64,000 nucleotides of DNA. Source: Methylomonas sp. LW13. GTDB lineage: Bacteria > Pseudomonadota > Gammaproteobacteria > Methylococcales > Methylomonadaceae. The position numbers were made by a program, and so were the translations under genes. The notes beneath the pieces were generated by a model. That model was not told the DNA's origin and did no database searches. It saw only the letters and a list, made by a program, of their open reading frames with translations. Positions 1 through 9,544 of the stretch are shown in pieces; positions within the stretch are counted from its first letter, which is position 1; every line of letters starts with the position of its first letter. The stretch covers positions 3,348,001 through 3,412,000 of the forward strand of contig NZ_CP033381.1 of NCBI RefSeq assembly GCF_016865255.1. The letters are read 5' to 3'.

Positions 1-1914
1 AAGGTTTCTTATACCTGCATTTAAGGTTTTCTGACGAGAGTTTGAAATAACATCTTCCCATACGCTTTCCAAACAATGATCATTTCGAAAAAGGCGAATT
101 CGCATGACCGCAAGATCAGTTATTGCAGATGTATAGGAGTCAGTATCATTTTCCGCGCTTTGCATACTGTTTGGCTCGACATCAAGCTCCAGAAAACCGG
201 CACGCGCCATAAGCATTAGGGTCCGCATATTCCACTTCAGGTTCTCTCCAAAACCGCTGCTCATTCCCTGTCTTAATGCTCTAAGATCTATCCTAATAAG
301 CTCGCCATGGTTTGTGTAATTTTTTCTGCTTTCGTACAGTGCGCGCCAACGGGCCATACCCAATTCATTTGAAATAAGTCTAGGGTTTGCCATGTTCTCG
401 GTTAATACCCAGTCTGTATCTTCATAAACCAGTAAGCTAACCGAAGGCATGCCGTCACGTCCGCCACGCCCGACCTCCTGATAAAAACGGTCTAATGTTT
501 CGGGTATCGTCGCATGAAGAATGGTACGAACATCCGCTTTATCGATACCAACGCCAAAAGCGGATGTGGCAACAATGCCGTCTAGTTTATTGCTGATCCA
601 ACCATCAATGATCCTTTTGCGCTCCTGGCCATGTGTGCCACCATCAAACCTTTGAATCCTCTTTAACCCAGCATTTTTTAAGATCCGGTACCACAAGGTC
701 GCGTCTTCTCGAGTAGTCACATAAAGAATAAACGGACGTGGCGCATGTCTTAAGGCTTCTAAAATGCGTTCTTGTTTTTCGACTCGAGATTGCGCTTTAT
801 AGAACCAATATTGCGGTTCAGGACGTAAATGCACTGCGGCAATCATTTGAACTCTTTCAGGAGGACCAAAAAGATTTGCTAGCGTATCTATGGTTTCTGG
901 AGTGAATGTGGCGCTTAGCAGTAAGGTACGAAAAGGCGGAAGTTTTGCTTCATTTAGTTTTCGAAGCAGACTATTGCGTAAGCCTGCTAATACTTGGAAT
1001 TCGGGACGGAATTCATCGCCCCACTGTGTAATCAAATGAGCCTCATCTATAACAATATAACGAAGCATACCATTTTGGGCTACTTCAAAAACCGTTCTTA
1101 GCAGCGATGTCGTTAACGCCTCCGGCGAGGTAAATAATATTCTTTGCGTCCCCTCGAGCATACGGTGGCGAATCTCAGAGCGATCAATTTCCGGCATGGC
1201 CCCATACCATGCTAAAGGCCATGCTTGGTTTATTTGTTTAGATCTCAAAAAATATTGTTCCATTTGCCTTGCTTGATCGATAGCAAGGGCAACTGTCGGT
1301 ACTACAAATAAGGTTAAGTGCCCATCTTGATAATGAACCAAAGCAGGTGCCTGTCCAACTAAACTCTTTCCAGACCCCGTAGGCAAATTGACGATTAAAG
1401 TGTCACCAGGAGGAATCAAAAATGCTCCACGAATTGCTTCCCGTTGCCCAGGACTTGAGTAATACTCATATCCCGTCACATCAGTGATAAAAGGATCAGC
1501 TAGGCAACGTCCATCTTCCCTGACAGTTTTGTTCGAAAATGCATCAGTAAACACTCCAACGTTCCCACCATCCAGCCAAGTTGGATTCCATAATGCTACA
1601 GAGAGTAAGAAAGAATTTGCACATCCAACTCTCATGACTGAAACCCCGTGCGAAGTCCAGTCCGCTTCTGAAGGCCAAGCTGAATCTGCAGGGACACGTA
1701 GGTTCTTCTCACATCCCGAGTTACTAGATTCTCTAAGCAAAATATGCCGAATTAATGGCTGAAGATCGGACTTTTGTAAAACTTCCGTACACCCAAACTC
1801 TTTCAGGATCTGAAGGATTCGATCCATGAGGGAGTCGTTAGCGGTCAATTCTGAAATTTGGAGTGACGGCCACTCTAAAAGAATTTCTTGTAACTTGGAA
1901 AAATCGAAATCCAT
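1..1914 (-). CDS. dpdF: DpdF-like RecQ-family ATP-dependent helicase (partial, C-terminus outside window)
   Basis: The frame runs open from an ATG at 1914 to the window edge (638 codons visible). After an N-terminal region of about 170 residues without recognised motifs come SF2 helicase motifs: Walker A (TGSGKS, near residue 180), VIDEAH (near 290), LLLSAT, and the RecQ-type motif VI QEVGRGGRDG (near 480). RecQ-like helicases of this layout beside an SNF2 helicase and preQ0 genes are typical of DpdF, a component of the DNA 7-deazaguanine modification/restriction system described in Salmonella Montevideo. It starts 16 nt after dpdE stops, so both are probably one operon. Its role is inferred to be restriction of DNA lacking the modification. 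A generic RecQ helicase is the alternative, made less likely by the neighbours. Confidence 0.85.
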   Translation of the reverse strand, partial: MDFDFSKLQEILLEWPSLQISELTANDSLMDRILQILKEFGCTEVLQKSDLQPLIRHILLRESSNSGCEKNLRVPADSAWPSEADWTSHGVSVMRVGCANSFLLSVALWNPTWLDGGNVGVFTDAFSNKTVREDGRCLADPFITDVTGYEYYSSPGQREAIRGAFLIPPGDTLIVNLPTGSGKSLVGQAPALVHYQDGHLTLFVVPTVALAIDQARQMEQYFLRSKQINQAWPLAWYGAMPEIDRSEIRHRMLEGTQRILFTSPEALTTSLLRTVFEVAQNGMLRYIVIDEAHLITQWGDEFRPEFQVLAGLRNSLLRKLNEAKLPPFRTLLLSATFTPETIDTLANLFGPPERVQMIAAVHLRPEPQYWFYKAQSRVEKQERILEALRHAPRPFILYVTTREDATLWYRILKNAGLKRIQRFDGGTHGQERKRIIDGWISNKLDGIVATSAFGVGIDKADVRTILHATIPETLDRFYQEVGRGGRDGMPSVSLLVYEDTDWVLTENMANPRLISNELGMARWRALYESRKNYTNHGELIRIDLRALRQGMSSGFGENLKWNMRTLMLMARAGFLELDVEPNSMQSAENDTDSYTSAITDLAVMRIRLFRNDHCLESVWEDVISNSRQKTLNAGIRNL

Positions 1915-1930
1915 TTTCTCACTTGAAAAA

Positions 1931-4900
1931 TTAGCTGGTATAGGGAAACGGCATATCGGATAGAATTACAGCACCTGCTACGTCGATTTTTACAACTGGA
2001 TTCTTAATTCCTAGATATAGGGCTTGGTTAAGTTTGGTTTCTAACTCTAGTTGTTTACTTTCCGACACTGCTTCAAGTCCATCAAGCATGCGAATACGGG
2101 TCGCTAGTTGAGCTTCACGAATCTCGTCTTCTATTCTGGCTCGTTCGATTGCAATTGTCTTTGCGTCAGCCAAACTTGGTCGAGCCAACAGAATTGCTTT
2201 CGCGCGATCACGCATGCGGGTGCAACGTTCTGCCCAATTCGCAAAAGTGTCGGGCAAGGCTTCCATCAAAGAAAGAAATCTCAATGTCTTAAGATTAGTA
2301 TCGATATAACGACCATCATTTCCAAATTTGTCGTATGGCAGTTCCAGGTGCTTTTCAATAAACTCTATAGATGGCTCATCTCCCTCCTCATCAATCCATA
2401 CCTTTGCAATAATTGGAGGAAAGAGCGAGTCCCTGCGCCGAGAAATAGCTGCACGTGCTGTATCAGTTAATGTAACGGGCGCAGACGCAAGAACCGAATT
2501 AGCTCCTTCAAGTTCGCCCTCAATTAAAAAATCGAAGCAAAAATACATTCTGCTTTCTACTTGATTTAGACCTTTACGAAACTGCCGCCACATGGCAAAA
2601 CTCCGGCCACGATCATCCAGGTCCGAAAAAGATTTTAAGGTTTCGATAAAATCATCACCGTACCGCAAAAGCCGAATACCGTCTTTGACTGCGGTAGGGC
2701 GACGAGAACAATGCGGGTAAGTCAATGGTTGCGAAGCGGTTGAATGGCGATCTCCATAATCAAGAACTCCCAAAAAACTATCTAGGAAACCTGATAGTGG
2801 TATCAATGTGGCCTGTCCACCGTGTCCAGGTGGCTGATATTGAAACCTAAATACAGGATCAGAGTTATCGACCGCAACCGCCGGATATTGGTTAAACATC
2901 AATGTATCGCAAGCCCAATATAGTATTGAACGACGAATGTTTTTCCAGTCTGAATCAATGTCAAAAACGGTCTCTAAATCGCTTTCAACTACAGGAGACA
3001 GTTCATCTAATCCGTCTTGTTGGTCGATAAGTTTTAACTCTTTTTCCACGACTCCGTCTTTACCCTTGAGTTTGCTTACCCACGATTCAATGGCTTCAAC
3101 TCCTTCTGAAAAAATCACACTCTTAATTTGCTGCAATTGATCGTCAACTAAATATTGTAAACTCGAAATAGATCGATCAAACACTCCAAGTGCACTATCG
3201 AGTAATGAAAACCAGTTCTTTTGATACTTGGATCCATCATCGAGAAGCACAAGTGATTCAATACCGTCACCTGATCCATATCGATCAACCCGGCCAATAC
3301 GCTGCTCAATTCGATTGGGTTCTATTGGGAAATCAAAATGAATCATTAATTTTTTTCCACCCTGAAGATTTATTCCTTCCTCGGCAGTTTGATCACAAAC
3401 AATTATCCTGGTGGACTTATCAGAAATGAACTTAGCTATTGATGACTGCTCATCATCGGCAGTATCAAGAACGTCTCCTTCATGTCGAACAACGATCTCG
3501 TCAAACTCAACGGTTAATCGGTCATATACCGTATCAGCAGTCATTTTTTGGGAACAAAAAATGACTATCTTTACCTTACTTAATAACAATGTTGATAGTT
3601 CATTAGCAAGACAATCTAATCGACAATTTAACCACTGCTGTCTGTCAATCAACTTTGTTAAATCTAGAAGTAATTGTTCTTCGTCTTCGAATGAAAGTTC
3701 CGTTGCGTTGCGAATTGATATTAAGCGCCTCTCAGCTAAAGATTTAACATCTCCTGGATTAGTAAAAAGAGCACTTATCAATTGCCAAAAGAAATTGGTC
3801 TTTCCAACATTAGGTACTTGATATTCTTCGGCATCGTCCGTCAAGGTAGCACTAACGCGCCATTGCTCTATAAGGGATTCGATCCTCTCTAATTGAGTTT
3901 CTGGAACAATAACGGTGCGAACTCCCATCCTATTTGGAGTTAACCCTGTTACTTGTCTACGTCTATTTCTTAAAATCCTGCGATGCAAACGATAGGTTTC
4001 TGATAAATGAGCTCGCAAGATACGAATAGCTTCAATAAGATCCGGGTCATTTTCATCAGGTAAACCAATCAATTTTTGTTTCAAAACTCCTACCAGATGA
4101 ATTAAGCGCTCATCATTCGGTAATTTTTCGAGCAATTCATCTAAAATTGAATCTAAGTACAGTACGTTTTGCGGGTCTAATGATGCAACCGCCTCAGCAA
4201 GTATTTGTCTGTTAAGAATTTTAGTCCGAAACCCATCCTCATCCTCGAGGCTATAAACGACCGGATCTAGTAAATGTAGCATTCGCAAAAAACCCGACTC
4301 ATTCCTAAGGACAGGGGTAGCTGATAAAAGCAACAATCGCTCAATTTTATTGGAATGAGATCGAACGATGTCATAGAGTCGTCTTGAATGCTCATCGCTC
4401 CCTGAGGTCGCGTGATGGGCTTCATCGATAACTAACAGATTTGTGCTATTTAAATGCGCCTCAATTTCGTCTAACAAATCAAAAGAGATAACAAAAACTG
4501 ACGTATCAATAAAATCAATTAATCCAAATCGATAAATTAATTCTTGACGCCACTGATGCGCCAAAGACCTAGGCACAAGCACAGTTACCCTATGTTTTAT
4601 AGGGTCATCCAATACAGCTTGTCGAATAACAACGCCAGCTTCAATAGTCTTTCCTAAACCAACTTCGTCGGCTAACAGATAACGTTGCGATGGATCATTC
4701 AGAATGCGCCTTATAACGTTTATCTGATGTGATTCAAGTTCAATAACGGATGAAAGTAATGCAGAGATTCCCCAAGCGGATCCCCTCTGTGAGATATACG
4801 ATGCCATGAAGCCACTGCGAGCTTCCGCATACTGTGGCGTTTCCGTTATTACATTCGCTAAATAGTCAACCGGGTCATCAATTGGCTTTTTGCAACGAAC

Positions 4901-5194
4901 AAACAGATCATCGTATTCACAGAAGACATCGTGTTTATCAGAGAACCGAACCTCCGCACCGTCCCCCGTGTCAACCAATATCCGCCCAACCAACCATTGC
5001 CCCCCCTTAAATCGACAATAAACACGGGTATTCGACCCTAAAGTCTTTCTAATAATATCCTTCGGAAGTACAGAACAGATTTCTCGATGAACTTGAGCTG
5101 GAGACTCAAAGTATTCAATCTGAAGATGAGTAGCATTAGAATCTATTATCTTTGCTATTCCTAAGTATTCCTGTCTTTTAACTATGCAAAACAT
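1931..5194 (-). CDS. dpdE: DpdE-like SNF2-family helicase/translocase
   Basis: This 1087-residue protein has an N-terminal SH3/Tudor-like stretch (about 1-100, with EYFESP) and then an SNF2/SF2 ATPase core: ADEVGLGKT (175-183), DEAH (257-260), LLLSATP, and a helicase C lobe ending in IEQRIGRVDRYGSG. The N-terminus and length fit DpdE of the dpd cluster. In Salmonella, dpd genes insert preQ0-derived bases into DNA and restrict unmodified DNA; DpdE is thought to act on the restriction side. The gene is followed closely by dpdF. About 230 nt separate it from queD, leaving room for a promoter, although none could be assigned. The region is visibly AT-richer than the recombination module at 12-25 kb, suggesting a different origin. 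Confidence 0.85.
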   Translation of the reverse strand: MFCIVKRQEYLGIAKIIDSNATHLQIEYFESPAQVHREICSVLPKDIIRKTLGSNTRVYCRFKGGQWLVGRILVDTGDGAEVRFSDKHDVFCEYDDLFVRCKKPIDDPVDYLANVITETPQYAEARSGFMASYISQRGSAWGISALLSSVIELESHQINVIRRILNDPSQRYLLADEVGLGKTIEAGVVIRQAVLDDPIKHRVTVLVPRSLAHQWRQELIYRFGLIDFIDTSVFVISFDLLDEIEAHLNSTNLLVIDEAHHATSGSDEHSRRLYDIVRSHSNKIERLLLLSATPVLRNESGFLRMLHLLDPVVYSLEDEDGFRTKILNRQILAEAVASLDPQNVLYLDSILDELLEKLPNDERLIHLVGVLKQKLIGLPDENDPDLIEAIRILRAHLSETYRLHRRILRNRRRQVTGLTPNRMGVRTVIVPETQLERIESLIEQWRVSATLTDDAEEYQVPNVGKTNFFWQLISALFTNPGDVKSLAERRLISIRNATELSFEDEEQLLLDLTKLIDRQQWLNCRLDCLANELSTLLLSKVKIVIFCSQKMTADTVYDRLTVEFDEIVVRHEGDVLDTADDEQSSIAKFISDKSTRIIVCDQTAEEGINLQGGKKLMIHFDFPIEPNRIEQRIGRVDRYGSGDGIESLVLLDDGSKYQKNWFSLLDSALGVFDRSISSLQYLVDDQLQQIKSVIFSEGVEAIESWVSKLKGKDGVVEKELKLIDQQDGLDELSPVVESDLETVFDIDSDWKNIRRSILYWACDTLMFNQYPAVAVDNSDPVFRFQYQPPGHGGQATLIPLSGFLDSFLGVLDYGDRHSTASQPLTYPHCSRRPTAVKDGIRLLRYGDDFIETLKSFSDLDDRGRSFAMWRQFRKGLNQVESRMYFCFDFLIEGELEGANSVLASAPVTLTDTARAAISRRRDSLFPPIIAKVWIDEEGDEPSIEFIEKHLELPYDKFGNDGRYIDTNLKTLRFLSLMEALPDTFANWAERCTRMRDRAKAILLARPSLADAKTIAIERARIEDEIREAQLATRIRMLDGLEAVSESKQLELETKLNQALYLGIKNPVVKIDVAGAVILSDMPFPYTS

Positions 5195-5421
5195 TAATCA
5201 TCCTATTGAGTTCATTCCTTCTTGCAAATCTGCTGTCCACATGTTTTAGTGACGAACTAGAAATTAGCCGATTATATAGAGTTACGCATACGAGGCACAA
5301 TTAACGTTAGAAATGTTCTCGTTCGATCTCGCTCAATTCAATCGGTTTTACGCTCATTCCATCACATTCTCGATATTTAACATCTCGCTATTTTAATGCG
5401 TGGCGATGTATTGCTAAGCGC

Positions 5422-5781
5422 TTAATCGTTACCTCTATAGATACAACCTGAAGTGCAAGTTTCCTTGATTTCTAAGCATCCCAGTTCGGGTAGCTTCGGT
5501 TTAAGTTTTTGCCAAATCCATCTTGCTATGTTTTCACTGGTAGGATTTTCCAGGCCTTCAATTTCGTTCAGGTAATAATGGTCCAGTTGATTAATGATTG
5601 GTTTAACAATTGATTTAATGTCTGCAAAGTCCATGACCCAGCCACTGGTTTCGCCAACATTTCCGCTTACAACGATACGCACATGGAAAGAATGTCCGTG
5701 CAGTCTGCCACATTTATGTCCTTCCGGTACATTGGGCAATAAATGAGCTGATTCAAAACTAAAGTCTTTATAGATTTCCAT
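5422..5781 (-). CDS. queD: QueD, 6-carboxytetrahydropterin synthase
   Basis: QueD converts 7,8-dihydroneopterin triphosphate to 6-carboxytetrahydropterin, the second step from GTP to preQ0. At 119 residues it has the usual length. The zinc-binding histidines H13, H28 and H30 (in LHGHSFHV) and the likely catalytic C24 are present. It is last in the queC-queE-queD order and lies upstream of dpdE on the same strand. preQ0 serves both tRNA queuosine and dpd DNA modification; the position beside dpdE/dpdF suggests these copies feed the DNA system, but they could also serve the host. FolE is not in the window. Confidence 0.93.
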   Translation of the reverse strand: MEIYKDFSFESAHLLPNVPEGHKCGRLHGHSFHVRIVVSGNVGETSGWVMDFADIKSIVKPIINQLDHYYLNEIEGLENPTSENIARWIWQKLKPKLPELGCLEIKETCTSGCIYRGND

Positions 5782-5830
5782 TAACTAATGAATTTAAGTG
5801 TTTTTAGATTGGTATTGATGTGAATAACGA

Positions 5831-6496
5831 TTATGCGATATCGATCAATTTATGAGTTTGCAAATTCAATCGCCATTTCGGATGCTCTAGGCAGTATTGA
5901 ATTGTTTGTTGAGTAACAGCATCTTGTTGAAGATTGCCAGTCTTCTTTGAGTTTGGGGTAGCCATTGGTGTCAAATAAAAATAATCGGCTTTGATGTGAT
6001 TGAATAGCTCAGGTATTGCATCGAGTTGAGGGAAAACCAGTTTCAACTCGTTGCATTCAGTCACAACGATTTTAGATTGCCCCTTAGGGCTGATACAGAC
6101 CCAATCGATTCCAGGCGGCAGAGGCAATGTACCATTGGTTTCTATCGCTACTTCAAATCCATGCGTATGGAACGCTTCTATCAGGTGTTCGTCTAGTTGC
6201 AGTAACGGCTCGCCGCCCGTGCATACTACATAAGGCTGACCGCCATTTTTCTTCGGCCAAAGTTCGTAAACTTTTTGAGCCACAGCATCGGGCGTATCGT
6301 AAACACCTCCGTTCTCTCCGTCAGTACCGATGAAATCGGTATCACAGAAATTACAGACCGATTCAGCACGATTTTCTTCTTTGCCACTCCAAAGATTACA
6401 TTTGCTAAAGCGGCAGAAGACTGCGGGCCGACCGCTTTGAGCCCCTTCACCTTGCAAGGTATAAAAGATTTCCTTGATTTTATAAGGCTTAGGCAT
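5831..6496 (-). CDS. queE: QueE, 7-carboxy-7-deazaguanine synthase (radical SAM)
   Basis: QueE rearranges 6-carboxytetrahydropterin to 7-carboxy-7-deazaguanine with a 4Fe-4S cluster and SAM. The protein (221 residues) starts with the FYTLQGEG signature. Its cluster cysteines C33, C48 and C51 follow the CX14CX2C spacing of the longer QueE subtype rather than CX3CX2C. The CTGGEP SAM-binding motif and an ETNGT stretch are present. The stop lies 1 nt from the queC stop/start region, so queC and queE are clearly cotranscribed; a 49-nt gap separates it from queD. Confidence 0.94.
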   Translation of the reverse strand: MPKPYKIKEIFYTLQGEGAQSGRPAVFCRFSKCNLWSGKEENRAESVCNFCDTDFIGTDGENGGVYDTPDAVAQKVYELWPKKNGGQPYVVCTGGEPLLQLDEHLIEAFHTHGFEVAIETNGTLPLPPGIDWVCISPKGQSKIVVTECNELKLVFPQLDAIPELFNHIKADYFYLTPMATPNSKKTGNLQQDAVTQQTIQYCLEHPKWRLNLQTHKLIDIA

Positions 6497-6497
6497 C

Positions 6498-7160
6498 TTA
6501 GTAAGCGAGAGGGTCTATCGCACCATTGTTGGAAAAGGCTTCTAGACGTTCGACACAGGAACCGCATTTACCACATGCTTTTGTCCGACCGTTGTAGCAG
6601 GTCCAGGTTTGGCTGTAGTCCAGTCCCATTCTCAATCCGTCAGCCAGAATCTGGCCCTTGTTTTGATTTAAATAAGGAGTGGTAATTTCGACCGGATGGT
6701 AATTGGCGATCTTTGCTACCGCATTCATCTTCTCTACAAATTCGGGTCGGCAGTCTGGATAAATGGCATGATCGCCCGAATGAGCCCCGAAATAGACTTT
6801 ATCCGCGCCTTTCGAGACGGCGTAACCGATTGCTAGTGACAACATGATCATATTACGGTTCGGCACGACCGTTGCTTTCATACTTTCTTCGGCATAATGA
6901 CCTTCCGGTACATCGATATCGGAAGTCAGAGCCGAACCTTGTAATAGATGATTAATTGCCGAAATATCCACTACTTCATGTTCAAGGTTTAATCTCTTGC
7001 AAACTGCACGGGCAAACTCAATCTCTTTAACATGGCGTTGGCCGTAGTTAAAGGTCAATGGAAACACGTCGAAGCCGTTTTGTAAGGCCTTGTGCAACAC
7101 AGTAAATGAATCCATACCGCCTGAGTAGATGACGACAACTTTTTTGTTTTGCAAAATCAT
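6498..7160 (-). CDS. queC: QueC, 7-cyano-7-deazaguanine (preQ0) synthase
   Basis: QueC converts 7-carboxy-7-deazaguanine to preQ0 using ammonia and ATP. The 220-residue protein carries the PP-loop SGGMDS (13-18) and the zinc site near the C-terminus ([15 protein letters not shown]). The start codon overlaps the stop of the upstream SemiSWEET gene by one base (TAATG), implying translational coupling. Together with queE and queD it forms the preQ0 supply unit next to the dpd helicases. Confidence 0.94.
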   Translation of the reverse strand: MILQNKKVVVIYSGGMDSFTVLHKALQNGFDVFPLTFNYGQRHVKEIEFARAVCKRLNLEHEVVDISAINHLLQGSALTSDIDVPEGHYAEESMKATVVPNRNMIMLSLAIGYAVSKGADKVYFGAHSGDHAIYPDCRPEFVEKMNAVAKIANYHPVEITTPYLNQNKGQILADGLRMGLDYSQTWTCYNGRTKACGKCGSCVERLEAFSNNGAIDPLAY

Positions 7161-7465
7161 TATTTGTTTTGTTCTTTGAGCCGAACTTTTTGGCTGAAAT
7201 AGAAAGTGAAGAAAGCAATCAAGAAGTCAATCCCTGCCTGTCCCAACATTCCAATGATCGTTTGCAGCGACGAATATTTTTCCGTGTAAACATACAAACT
7301 GATATTGGCTAGGCCAAAGGCGATCCAGGCCATGACGCTTACGCCATCCGCAGATTGCTCACGTAATATTTTTACCAGTTGAGCCAAGCAAGCTAATGGA
7401 AATATAACAGCGGGAATCCAGCCAGAAAGCTGTATGAGCGAAGGAGTCATGTTTTGAGTGATCAA
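7160..7465 (-). CDS. SemiSWEET-type (PQ-loop/MtN3 family) small membrane transporter
   Basis: This 101-residue protein has three predicted membrane helices (about 12-30, 42-60, 68-90) and the SemiSWEET-like stretch [20 protein letters not shown]. Bacterial SemiSWEETs work as dimers and move sugars; the wider MtN3 fold also includes PnuC-type vitamin transporters. It is the first gene of the que unit and overlaps queC by one base. That coupling suggests, but does not prove, a substrate linked to 7-deazaguanine metabolism. An unrelated sugar carrier that happens to be placed here is equally possible. Confidence 0.8.
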   Translation of the reverse strand: MITQNMTPSLIQLSGWIPAVIFPLACLAQLVKILREQSADGVSVMAWIAFGLANISLYVYTEKYSSLQTIIGMLGQAGIDFLIAFFTFYFSQKVRLKEQNK

Positions 7466-7590
7466 CTAAATAGAGTTTGATTCTACAACATGGGCGAACT
7501 TTAAGTGTTAAGAACGGAAGGCTAAAAATCGAACGATCACTGGCTAACGCATATAAAATGGCCGTTTAATTCAGTTTGACCTTTGTGCTA

Positions 7591-8334
7591 ATGCCAGACA
7601 CCACATACAAACAAGCGACCGGCTTGATCCGCGAAGCCGAGAAAATCAGCAATCTGCCAGTCCGTGTGACGTGGGACGATACACTACAGGTGGGCGCCGT
7701 CCTGCATTTGAGCGAAGCGCAATGGTCTAAACAGTTGCGGATTTCCGTCAAACCGAGCAGGCCGGACATTCCCTATTTGGTTGGCGTGCAGTGCGCGTTA
7801 GCGGTTCGTTTTTACACACAACGCGAACAAAGGCATTTAACCGCTTCGCAAGCCAGCCGCGACAAAGCTCTCAGTGAATTTCGCGAACTGGGTTATGCGC
7901 CCGAGATGGCGAAGTCTCTGGCGGAGAATTTATTGGCGCAACTGGGCAGCCAGATTCGCAGTGCTGCACCGTTGATCAAACTGTCGGCGCAGATATTCAG
8001 AGACTATCCGGAGCTACGCGACAGTCAGTTGACACATTTTCTTTTGGAAAAAGAAGACGGCGAACGATCATTAGGCATCGATGCTGAGAAGTTTCCGGAA
8101 TGGATATTACGCAGTCATCAAGCCATCAACGGCGCTAACGCGTTGGCCGCCGATTATTTGTTCGATCGTACCGATTTTTTTGCGCCGTTCAAGCAAGCCG
8201 GTTTTGAAGCTATTTGTACTGGATTGGTAGGCGACATCACCGACAGCAAAGCGGATGTATCCGATACCGATCTGGTCAATGCTTGGTTGAGCCGCTTGGA
8301 TTTGAACGACCGTTTTGAATGGATGACACCCTGA
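7591..8334 (+). CDS. Hypothetical protein, first gene of a pair with a TPR protein
   Basis: I do not recognise this family. The reading frame is open from a TTG at 7576, but the ATG at 7591 (MPDTTYKQATGLIREAEK) is the best start, giving 247 residues. It is soluble, with no signal peptide or membrane segment, rich in charged helices, and contains a stretch of W/R-rich residues (ITWDD-type start, RSHQAINGANAL). The next gene begins 1 nt after its stop, so the two are surely cotranslated. They lie divergent from the que operon within the mobile element; a defence or accessory role is only a guess from position. Confidence 0.7.
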   Translation: MPDTTYKQATGLIREAEKISNLPVRVTWDDTLQVGAVLHLSEAQWSKQLRISVKPSRPDIPYLVGVQCALAVRFYTQREQRHLTASQASRDKALSEFRELGYAPEMAKSLAENLLAQLGSQIRSAAPLIKLSAQIFRDYPELRDSQLTHFLLEKEDGERSLGIDAEKFPEWILRSHQAINGANALAADYLFDRTDFFAPFKQAGFEAICTGLVGDITDSKADVSDTDLVNAWLSRLDLNDRFEWMTP

Positions 8335-8335
8335 T

Positions 8336-9421
8336 ATGCAAACACCCAGTACCGTTTTTATCAAAATCGCCGATTACGATTTGTCGGGCTTGCCGGAAAC
8401 CTGCCGTGACCCGAATGCACCCGGTTTCGCGGATACGTTGATTCGACATGTTTCCGACGAATACGCCGCTGATGGGATGTTTGCCAAAGTCAGCATCGAA
8501 CAGGATACCTTGATCATTGCTGAAGACCTGGAAGCCAAGGCCAAGTCAGACGAAGGTCTAGATGCATTGCAGCGCGGGGTTTATGCCACGGGCAAAGCCA
8601 TTTTCGAAGCCTTGCTATTCGAGCACCCGAATAATGCGATTGTGCTGTACAACTTAGGCATGGTCTACAGCGACGAAGGTAACCTGGACAAAGCTATTGA
8701 GTTATTATCGACCTTGATTCGCCTCAAACCGGATTACGCCCATGGCTGGGTAGCGTTGGCTGTGGCGTACATGCGGAACAATCAAATCATCGAAGCCGAT
8801 CAATCCGCACAAAAGGCGGTGCAGTTAGCGCCGAACGATCAATACGCACTGCGCACTGCTGGCTATATTGCATCGAAACTGAATGAACCCGAAGCGGCCG
8901 CCTTACTGGAAAATGCGGTTAGAGCCGCCCCTAACGATCCCATCGCGTTATTGGCGCTGGCGGAAAATCTAATGGTTACCCATAAAGACGAGGCCATCAA
9001 AAAGCGCCTGTCGGCTCTTTTGACGCAGGTCATCGATGTCGCGCCGGGCTCCAAAGCGGCCGAGCGCGCGGAAGAAATCTTGCGAAATCTCGCTTACGAC
9101 AAATTTCGCCAAACCGGAGCGCTCAATCCGCAAGCCGTTGAGTACTGCCTGCATGCGCTACGGACGTTTCAGGGGATGTCTCATCAAGAAGTGGCGGGTG
9201 TGGCCTTGGAAACCGCCGCATTAGGCCAAGGTGGCTTGGATGTGAATAACCCCAATAAAACCTATCAGCTACGCGCAGTTCCCGGCAACTACACCGGCCT
9301 GCAGGTGGTTTGCTTCATGTATGTTGCTCTGGAACAAGTCGCGCCAGGTCAGGATATCGGGTTTGATCTCAAGGCGGAATATGAAGAGGCGCTACGAATG
9401 TTTAAATCCAGCAATCGTTGA
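8336..9421 (+). CDS. Tetratricopeptide-repeat protein
   Basis: The 361-residue protein has at least three TPR units between about residues 85 and 200 (ALLFEHPNNAIVLYNLGMVY, LIRLKPDYAHGWVALAVAYM, AVQLAPNDQYALRTAGYIAS). The N-terminal 80 and C-terminal 140 residues match nothing I know. No signal peptide or membrane helix is seen, so it should be cytosolic. It is coupled to the preceding unknown gene. TPRs mediate protein-protein contacts; here they may scaffold the upstream protein, which is inference. Confidence 0.8.
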   Translation: MQTPSTVFIKIADYDLSGLPETCRDPNAPGFADTLIRHVSDEYAADGMFAKVSIEQDTLIIAEDLEAKAKSDEGLDALQRGVYATGKAIFEALLFEHPNNAIVLYNLGMVYSDEGNLDKAIELLSTLIRLKPDYAHGWVALAVAYMRNNQIIEADQSAQKAVQLAPNDQYALRTAGYIASKLNEPEAAALLENAVRAAPNDPIALLALAENLMVTHKDEAIKKRLSALLTQVIDVAPGSKAAERAEEILRNLAYDKFRQTGALNPQAVEYCLHALRTFQGMSHQEVAGVALETAALGQGGLDVNNPNKTYQLRAVPGNYTGLQVVCFMYVALEQVAPGQDIGFDLKAEYEEALRMFKSSNR

Positions 9422-9544
9422 TGGAGATTGTCTGATTTTAATAGGGACCATCACATTTATTGGATTTCAAATGTTGCTTCATTCCCTAACGCCGCATTAC
9501 AGCGTGGGAATAAAGTGAACCGAATTTGGATACACCGCATCCTC

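Noticed and set aside
1-5194. DISARM or Druantia defence system
   Set aside because: SNF2 helicases occur in DISARM too, but there is no methylase, DUF1998 or PLD gene in view, and the RecQ-like helicase plus queC/D/E fits dpd better.
7466-7590. preQ1 riboswitch ahead of the que genes
   Set aside because: No preQ1-I or preQ1-II aptamer pattern was found in the upstream region.
9428-9544. N-terminal extension of the NYN protein
   Set aside because: The extra 39 residues look non-homologous and the NYN domain begins right after the ATG at 9545.
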